This document shows positions 54,104 to 59,007 of a stretch of DNA of 59,007 bases, piece after piece. Location of the stretch: positions 1 through 59,007 of the forward strand of contig LJHX01000009.1 in assembly GCA_001295935.1 (NCBI GenBank), given 5' to 3'. The notes under the pieces are model-generated. The model worked only from the letters and a program-made list of their open reading frames with translations, did no database searches and was not told the origin of the DNA. Source of the DNA: an alpha proteobacterium AAP81b. GTDB lineage: Bacteria > Pseudomonadota > Alphaproteobacteria > Sphingomonadales > Sphingomonadaceae. Position 1 is the first letter of the stretch. Each line of letters starts with the position of its first letter. Both the position numbers and the translations under genes were made by a program.

Positions 54104-55061
54104 GTTCTAGCAGAACGAGAAAGGGGCGCAATCCGCAGCGGTGCCGATCGAGGCGTCGCCGACGATGGGGTTCTAGCAGAACGAGAAAGGGGCGCAATCC
54201 GCAGCGTAGTGTGTCCGGATGGCTCCCGTGTTCCCGTTCTAGCAGAACGAGAAAGGGGCGCAATCCGCAGCCTGCGGTCGGTCATGAATGCGTCCGAGAT
54301 CGTTCTAGCAGAACGAGAAAGGGGCGCAATCCGCAGCCCCAGTAATCGTTGAGAGCCGCAAGCCGGGGTTCTAGCAGAACGAGAAAGGGGCGCAATCCGC
54401 AGCAGATGACCGATGCCTTCCGAAAGCATCGCCGTTCTAGCAGAACGAGAAAGGGGCGCAATCCGCAGCGCCGGTGGCGAGCGGCACCTGGGAGACCAAG
54501 TTCTAGCAGAACGAGAAAGGGGCGCAATCCGCAGCCTATGGCCGGGCGAAGGCGATCTCTTCGGCGTTCTAGCAGAACGAGAAAGGGGCGCAATCCGCAG
54601 CCAAAGTCGGGCAGCGGCCAGAGCCGCGGCCGTTCTAGCAGAACGAGAAAGGGGCGCAATCCGCAGCCGCGCCGAGGCGATCTTGAAGAAGCGGATCGTT
54701 CTAGCAGAACGAGAAAGGGGCGCAATCCGCAGCTAGGGAGAGGGAGGCCGGCGGGGCGCAATGTTCTAGCAGAACGAGAAAGGGGCGCAATCCGCAGCGT
54801 CAACCCCGTCGGCGCCGCCACCGCCTCGGTTCTAGCAGAACGAGAAAGGGGCGCAATCCGCAGCCAGGCGCTCCAGACCAGCTCGACCTACGGGTTCTAG
54901 CAGAACGAGAAAGGGGCGCAATCCGCAGCGCGGGCGGTCATGGCGTCGCGCAGGGCCAGGTTCTAGCAGAACGAGAAAGGGGCGCAATCCGCAGCTGGAA
55001 ACGGCGCTGTTCGACCAGCTTGCCCGTTCTAGCAGAACGAGAAAGGGGCGCAATCCGCAGC
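54104..55061 (-). CRISPR. Type II-C CRISPR array, 15 repeats and 14 spacers
   Basis: The 36-nt repeat starts on the plus strand at 54104, 54170, 54236, 54302, 54368, 54434, 54500, 54566, 54632, 54698, 54763, 54829, 54894, 54960 and 55026. All 15 copies are identical by eye. Spacers are 30 nt except two of 29 nt (54734-54762 and 54865-54893). In crRNA sense the repeat begins GCTGCGGATTGCG and ends TGCTAGAAC, on the minus strand. That end is an extended -10 (TGnTAnAA-like), as in other II-C repeats that carry their own promoter. Spacer targets are unknown. Confidence 0.98.
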
Positions 55062-55087
55062 CGGCCTGCGGCCGGCTGCGGATTGCG
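55049..55087. repeat. 18-bp perfect hairpin built from a repeat end, at the array edge
   Basis: The last 13 bases of the outermost repeat (55049-55061) plus CGGCC pair perfectly with 55070-55087, separated by a 3-nt loop (55067-55069). The right arm carries a fragment of the repeat in inverted orientation. It lies between metW and the array, upstream of the first crRNA, and could stop metW read-through or cover the first repeat end. Confidence 0.7.
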
Positions 55088-55110
55088 AAGAGGCCGCCAG
55101 AGAGGCTGCC

Positions 55111-55704
55111 CTAGCGCCGCCGCAGCACGAAAACCGCCTGGTCGGCAAGCAGATTGGCGAAGGCCGCCCCGCGTCCGGCGCCGTCCGACAGAAAGGTGGC
55201 GCTTTCGATGGCAAAGCCGAGGTCAGCGGCGAGCGCGCGGAAATCGTCGATGGTGCACAGATGGATGTTGGCGGTTTCGTGCCAGCTGACCGGCAGGCTC
55301 GGCGTTACCGGCATGCGACCGCCGAGCAACAGCGCGCGGCGCACCCGCCAATGGCCGAAATTGGGAAAGCTGACGACGCCGCGACGGCCGATGCGCAGCA
55401 ATTGCCCCAGCACCATCGCCGGCGCGCGCATCGCCTGGAGCGTGTCCGACAGGATCGCCATGTCGAAGGCGTCATCGGGATAATCGCCAAGGTCGGTATC
55501 GGCGTCGCCCTGGACGACCGACAGCCCGCGCGCCACGCACGCCGCGACATTGGCCGAGGCGACATCGATGCCGCGGCCTTCGACGCCCTTGGTCTCGCGC
55601 AAATGGGCGAGCAGTGCGCCGTCGCCGCAGCCGATATCGAGGACGCGCGCGCCCGCCGGCACCGCGGCGGCGATCGCGGCGAGATCGGGGCGCAGCGCGG
55701 TCAT
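55111..55704 (-). CDS. metW: MetW, methionine biosynthesis protein
   Basis: The 197-residue protein has a class I methyltransferase fold ([16 protein letters not shown]) with the MetW traits [31 protein letters not shown] and [22 protein letters not shown]. In many bacteria MetW activates or partners MetX, forming a homoserine O-acyltransferase complex. Its start overlaps the metX stop by 4 bp. It ends 49 bp from the CRISPR array and reads towards it. Confidence 0.93.
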   Translation of the reverse strand: MTALRPDLAAIAAAVPAGARVLDIGCGDGALLAHLRETKGVEGRGIDVASANVAACVARGLSVVQGDADTDLGDYPDDAFDMAILSDTLQAMRAPAMVLGQLLRIGRRGVVSFPNFGHWRVRRALLLGGRMPVTPSLPVSWHETANIHLCTIDDFRALAADLGFAIESATFLSDGAGRGAAFANLLADQAVFVLRRR

Positions 55705-56828
55705 GGTTCGGCGCGCAGGAAGCCGTCGACGATGCGGTTCATCTCGGGGGCGTCGAGGAGGAAGGCGTCATGGCCATAGGGGCTGTCGAGCTCGCAGAAG
55801 CTGACCGCGGCGCCGGCGGCGTTGAGCGCGCGCACCAGCCGCCGTGCCTCGGCTGTCGGGTACAGCCAGTCCGAGGTGAAACTGATCAGCGCGAAACGCG
55901 CGCGGCTGCCGGCGAAGGCGCGCGCCAGCTGGCCGTCATGGGGGGCGGCGAGATCGAAATAATCGAGGGCGCGGGTGATGTAGAGGTAGGAATTGGCGTC
56001 GAAGCGCTGGGTGAAGCTGAGGCCTTGGTGGCGCAGATAGGATTCGACCTGGAATTCGGCGTCGAAGCTGAAGCCGAGGCCGGAACGGTCCTGGAGGCGG
56101 CGGCCGAACTTCTCGGTGAGGCCCACTTCGGAGAGATAGGTGATGTGCGCCGCCATCCGCGCGACCGCGAGCCCGGCGGCGGGCGGCGCATCCGACGGGT
56201 AGTCGCCGCCGCGCCAATTGGGGTCGGCCATGATCGCCTGGCGGCCGACTTCGTGAAAGGCGATGTTCTGCGCCGAGTGGCGGGCGGCGGTCGCGATGCC
56301 GATCACCGATTGCACCCTGTGCGGGTGCGCCACGGCCCAATCGAGCGCCTGCATGCCCCCCATCGACCCCCCGACAACCGCCCGCAGCCGCCCCACCCCG
56401 AGATGATTCAGCAGTTCGGCCTGGACATTGACCATGTCGCGGATGGTGATGACCGGAAAGCGCATGGCGTAACGCTCGCCCGTCAGGGGATCGAGCGACG
56501 ACGGCCCGGTGGTGCCCATGCAGCCGCCGAGAACATTCGAGCAGATGATGAAGTGCCGCGCCGGGTCGATCGGCTTGCCGGCGCCGACGAGGCGCCGCCA
56601 CCAGCCGGGTTTGCCGGTGACGGGATGGTCGCTGGCGACATGCTGGTCGCCGGTCAGCGCATGGCAGACAAGGATGGCATTGCCGCCATCGGGCGCCAGT
56701 TCGCCATAGGTTTCATAGCCGATTTCGAGGGCAGCGAGGCTTTGCCCGGACGCCAGCGCGAACAGGCCCGGCAGCACGACCCGCCGGTCGAGCCCGAAAC
56801 GCCGATCGATCTGCGCTGCCGTCGCCAT
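55701..56828 (-). CDS. metX: Homoserine O-acyltransferase MetX
   Basis: The 375-residue alpha/beta hydrolase makes the O-acylhomoserine used by MetZ. The nucleophile is S155 in [13 protein letters not shown]; the Asp is in [10 protein letters not shown] and the His in YGHDAFLLD. The [11 protein letters not shown] oxyanion region is intact. Whether it prefers acetyl- or succinyl-CoA cannot be told from these motifs. It is translationally coupled to metW and divergent from hisC, 109 bp away. Confidence 0.93.
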   Translation of the reverse strand: MATAAQIDRRFGLDRRVVLPGLFALASGQSLAALEIGYETYGELAPDGGNAILVCHALTGDQHVASDHPVTGKPGWWRRLVGAGKPIDPARHFIICSNVLGGCMGTTGPSSLDPLTGERYAMRFPVITIRDMVNVQAELLNHLGVGRLRAVVGGSMGGMQALDWAVAHPHRVQSVIGIATAARHSAQNIAFHEVGRQAIMADPNWRGGDYPSDAPPAAGLAVARMAAHITYLSEVGLTEKFGRRLQDRSGLGFSFDAEFQVESYLRHQGLSFTQRFDANSYLYITRALDYFDLAAPHDGQLARAFAGSRARFALISFTSDWLYPTAEARRLVRALNAAGAAVSFCELDSPYGHDAFLLDAPEMNRIVDGFLRAEP

Positions 56829-56937
56829 GGTCGCGGGGTTAGGGCGTCGTCACGGCTTTGTCACGAGGCTGGCGGCTATCGGGCAGCGGCGGCGCGCGCT
56901 CTTCCCCGCCGCCGCCCAAGGCTCTACAGCCGCCGCC

Positions 56938-58059
56938 ATGAGCAGATCGCCCGAAATGAAGCCCTGGGTCGCCGGCATCGACCCCTATGTGCCTGGCAAG
57001 GCGCGCCTCGCCGATCGGCCGGTGGTGGCGCGTCTCGCGTCGAACGAAAACCCCTTCGGGCCGAGCCCGCACGCCATCGCGGCGATGCAGGCGGCGCTGA
57101 CCGACAGCCATCGCTATCCCGATCCCGCCTCGACGGCGCTGCGCGAGGCGCTCGGCGCGCATCACGGCATCGATCCGGCGCGGATCATCTGCGGCACCGG
57201 TTCGGACGAAATCCTGCACCTCGCCGCCGGCGCCTTCGCCGGGCCGGGCGACGAGATCATCCACGTCCGCCACGGCTTTGCCGTCTATGACATCGCGACG
57301 CGGCGCGTCGGCGCGACCCCGGTGGTGGTCCCCGATCGCGACTGGACCTGCGATGTCGACGCCGTCCTCGCCGCCGTCACCGAGCGGACGCGCGTCGTCT
57401 TCCTCGCCAATCCCAACAACCCGACCGGAACGATCATTTCGGCCGCCGAGGTCCGCCGCCTCCACGCCGGGCTGCCGACGGATTGTGTCTTCGTCCTCGA
57501 CGCCGCCTATGCCGAATTCGCCGAAGGGCTCTACGAGGATGGCATTGGCCTTGCCAACGAACACGCCAATGTCGTCGCGGTCCGCACCTTCTCCAAGCTT
57601 TACGGTCTTGCGGCGCAGCGCATCGGCTGGGCCTATGCGCAAGGGGCGCTGATCGACGCGATGCACCGCATCCGCGCGCCGTTCAACGTGCCGACCACCG
57701 GCCAGGCCGCCGCCATCGCCGCCATCGCCGACCAGGCCTGGGCCGAAAAGACCCGCGCCCATACGCTGCAATGGCGCGCCTGGCTCGCCGGCGAGATCGC
57801 CGCGCTTGGCAACGCCGGCCTGCGCGCCGTGCCGTCGGCGGCGAATTTCGTGCTGGTCGAGTTTCCCGCCGACGGCCCGGTGACCGCCGCCGCCGCCAAT
57901 ACGGCGCTGCTCGCCGACGGCATCCTGACGCGCTATCTCGCCGTCCAGAACATGCCCAACTGCATCCGCATCTCGATCGGCACCGAGGCCGAGACGCGCG
58001 CCGCCGCTGCCAGCCTGCGCGCCTTCGTCGAGGCCGCCACCGGCACCAAAGCCGCCTGA
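56938..58059 (+). CDS. hisC: Histidinol-phosphate/aromatic aminotransferase
   Basis: The 373-residue class II aminotransferase-type PLP protein has ARLASNENPFGPSP at the start, FLANPNNPTGT in the middle and the PLP lysine K220 in RTFSKLYGLAAQRIG. These are the HisC signatures. In this operon it likely serves tyrosine/phenylalanine synthesis as well as histidine. The next gene starts on the last base of its stop codon. The start at 56938 leaves a 5' leader that is divergent from metX. Confidence 0.9.
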   Translation: MSRSPEMKPWVAGIDPYVPGKARLADRPVVARLASNENPFGPSPHAIAAMQAALTDSHRYPDPASTALREALGAHHGIDPARIICGTGSDEILHLAAGAFAGPGDEIIHVRHGFAVYDIATRRVGATPVVVPDRDWTCDVDAVLAAVTERTRVVFLANPNNPTGTIISAAEVRRLHAGLPTDCVFVLDAAYAEFAEGLYEDGIGLANEHANVVAVRTFSKLYGLAAQRIGWAYAQGALIDAMHRIRAPFNVPTTGQAAAIAAIADQAWAEKTRAHTLQWRAWLAGEIAALGNAGLRAVPSAANFVLVEFPADGPVTAAAANTALLADGILTRYLAVQNMPNCIRISIGTEAETRAAAASLRAFVEAATGTKAA

Positions 58060-58964
58060 TGCTGGCCTATTCGCGCGTCGCGATCATCGGCATGGGGCTG
58101 ATCGGCTCGAGCCTCGCCCGCGCCATCCGTGCACGCCTACCGACGGTACGCCTGACCGTCAGCGACGCCTCGCCCGAGGTGCGCGCCCGCGTCGCGGCGC
58201 TCGATCTTGCCGACGATGTCGCGGATGGCGCCGGCGCCGCGGTGATCGACGCGGAACTGGTCATCCTCGCCGTCCCGGTCGGCGCCATGGCGGCGGTGGC
58301 GCGCGACATCGCCGCCGATCTCGCCCCCGGCGCCGTCGTCAGCGATGTCGGGTCGGTCAAGGCGCGCGTCCTTGCCGACCTGACCGACGCCCTGCCCGGC
58401 GTCATCGTCATCCCGGCCCATCCGGTGGCGGGCACCGAAAAATCCGGGCCGGACGCGGGCTTCGCCAGCCTGTTCGCCGACCGCTGGTGCATCCTGACCC
58501 CGCCTCCGCAAGTCGACGCCTGGCAGGTCACCCGCCTCGGCGATTTCTGGACGGCGGTCGGCGCGCGCGTCGAGGTGATGGACGCCCACCACCATGACCG
58601 CGTGCTGGCGGTGACCAGCCACCTCCCCCACCTCATCGCCTATTCGATCGTCGGCACGGCGTCGGACCTCGAAGCCGTCACCCAGTCCGAAGTCATCAAA
58701 TATTCGGCGGGCGGGTTCCGCGACTTCACCCGCATCGCCGCCTCCGACCCCGTCATGTGGCGCGACGTCTTCCTTGCCAACCGCGAGGCGGTGCTCGAAC
58801 TCCTCGGCCGCTTCACCGAGGATCTGGTGGCGCTGCAGCGCGCCATCCGCTGGAGCGACGGCGAGACGCTCGAGGCGCTGTTCACCCGCACCCGTGCCAT
58901 CCGCCGCAGCATCATCGACCAGGGCCAGGACACCGAGGAGCCCGACTTCGGGCGGAAACATTAG
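58059..58964 (+). CDS. Prephenate/arogenate dehydrogenase
   Basis: The 301-residue protein has a Rossmann start (VAIIGMGLIGSSLARAI), a VGSVKARV segment, PAHPVAGTEKSGPDAGF (the substrate-binding His/Pro core of TyrA) and a helical C-terminal half beginning DAHHHDRVLAVTSHLPHLIA. It makes 4-hydroxyphenylpyruvate or tyrosine. It is coupled by a one-base overlap to hisC, an arrangement widely found in alphaproteobacteria. It ends 43 bp before the window edge. Confidence 0.92.
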   Translation: MLAYSRVAIIGMGLIGSSLARAIRARLPTVRLTVSDASPEVRARVAALDLADDVADGAGAAVIDAELVILAVPVGAMAAVARDIAADLAPGAVVSDVGSVKARVLADLTDALPGVIVIPAHPVAGTEKSGPDAGFASLFADRWCILTPPPQVDAWQVTRLGDFWTAVGARVEVMDAHHHDRVLAVTSHLPHLIAYSIVGTASDLEAVTQSEVIKYSAGGFRDFTRIAASDPVMWRDVFLANREAVLELLGRFTEDLVALQRAIRWSDGETLEALFTRTRAIRRSIIDQGQDTEEPDFGRKH

Positions 58965-59007
58965 GTCGATTGCAGACCCATCGAAGCGGAACACTTCATC
59001 CCTCCCC

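Noticed and set aside
54082-54900. Repetitive open frames with a recurring RIAPLSRSART-type peptide
   Set aside because: They are translations of the CRISPR repeats and spacers, so they are not proteins.

Overview
The window is high-GC chromosomal DNA from an alphaproteobacterium, most likely a sphingomonad (order Sphingomonadales). This rests on gene content: a metZ-apaG pair, a metX-metW pair, hisC followed by a prephenate dehydrogenase gene, PhaR, DUF1465 and DUF6456 proteins, a DksA that has lost most of its zinc cysteines, TamA-TamB, and a type II-C CRISPR repeat of alphaproteobacterial type. No rRNA gene is present, so the genus cannot be fixed from this window.

Layout. 0-5.3 kb: metZ-apaG (methionine synthesis), a secreted clan-A glycoside hydrolase and an N-acyl-D-amino-acid deacylase. 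5.4-9.3 kb: an island with much lower GC and foreign codon use, carrying a tightly overlapping three-gene operon: SF1/UvrD-like helicase, DarT-like DNA ADP-ribosyltransferase and ADP-ribosylglycohydrolase. This looks like a toxin-antitoxin or anti-phage module in which an ARH-fold hydrolase takes the place of the usual DarG macrodomain. 9.3-15 kb: an RND efflux pair, two small unknown genes and an S24/LexA-like repressor. 15.2-21.9 kb: a small membrane protein, then tamA-tamB. 22-34 kb: housekeeping and accessory genes (leucine-type dehydrogenase, tRNA-His, YciI, GH75-like chitosanase, Cu/Zn SOD, XRE regulator, DUF1465/VOC, Hsp20 with a sigma-32-type promoter, DksA, PhaR with a divergent PhaC-like hydrolase, a TIGR04222-type membrane operon). 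34-42 kb: a LolA-like protein with a large BNR/sortilin-like protein, then a broken RTX/haemolysin-repeat gene and an outer-membrane protein. 42.3-44.5 kb: a thiolase/methyltransferase/thioesterase cluster. 44.5-49.5 kb: dabAB (inorganic carbon uptake) with a divergent LysR regulator.

49.5-55.1 kb holds a complete, apparently intact type II-C CRISPR-Cas9 locus. A tracrRNA gene lies on the minus strand. It is followed by cas9-cas1-cas2 on the plus strand with overlapping reading frames, then an array of 15 identical 36-nt repeats and 14 spacers. Four signs indicate that the array is transcribed on the minus strand: complementarity to the tracrRNA anti-repeat, an extended -10 motif at the repeat 3' end, a rho-independent terminator on the minus strand at the cas2 side, and almost no leader space at the metW side. 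The window ends with metW-metX and a divergent hisC-tyrA-type operon.

Two defence-type loci therefore sit about 40 kb apart in an otherwise ordinary chromosome. The DarT/ARH/helicase island is the best candidate for a poorly described system. The CRISPR locus shows several unusual regulatory details worth testing.
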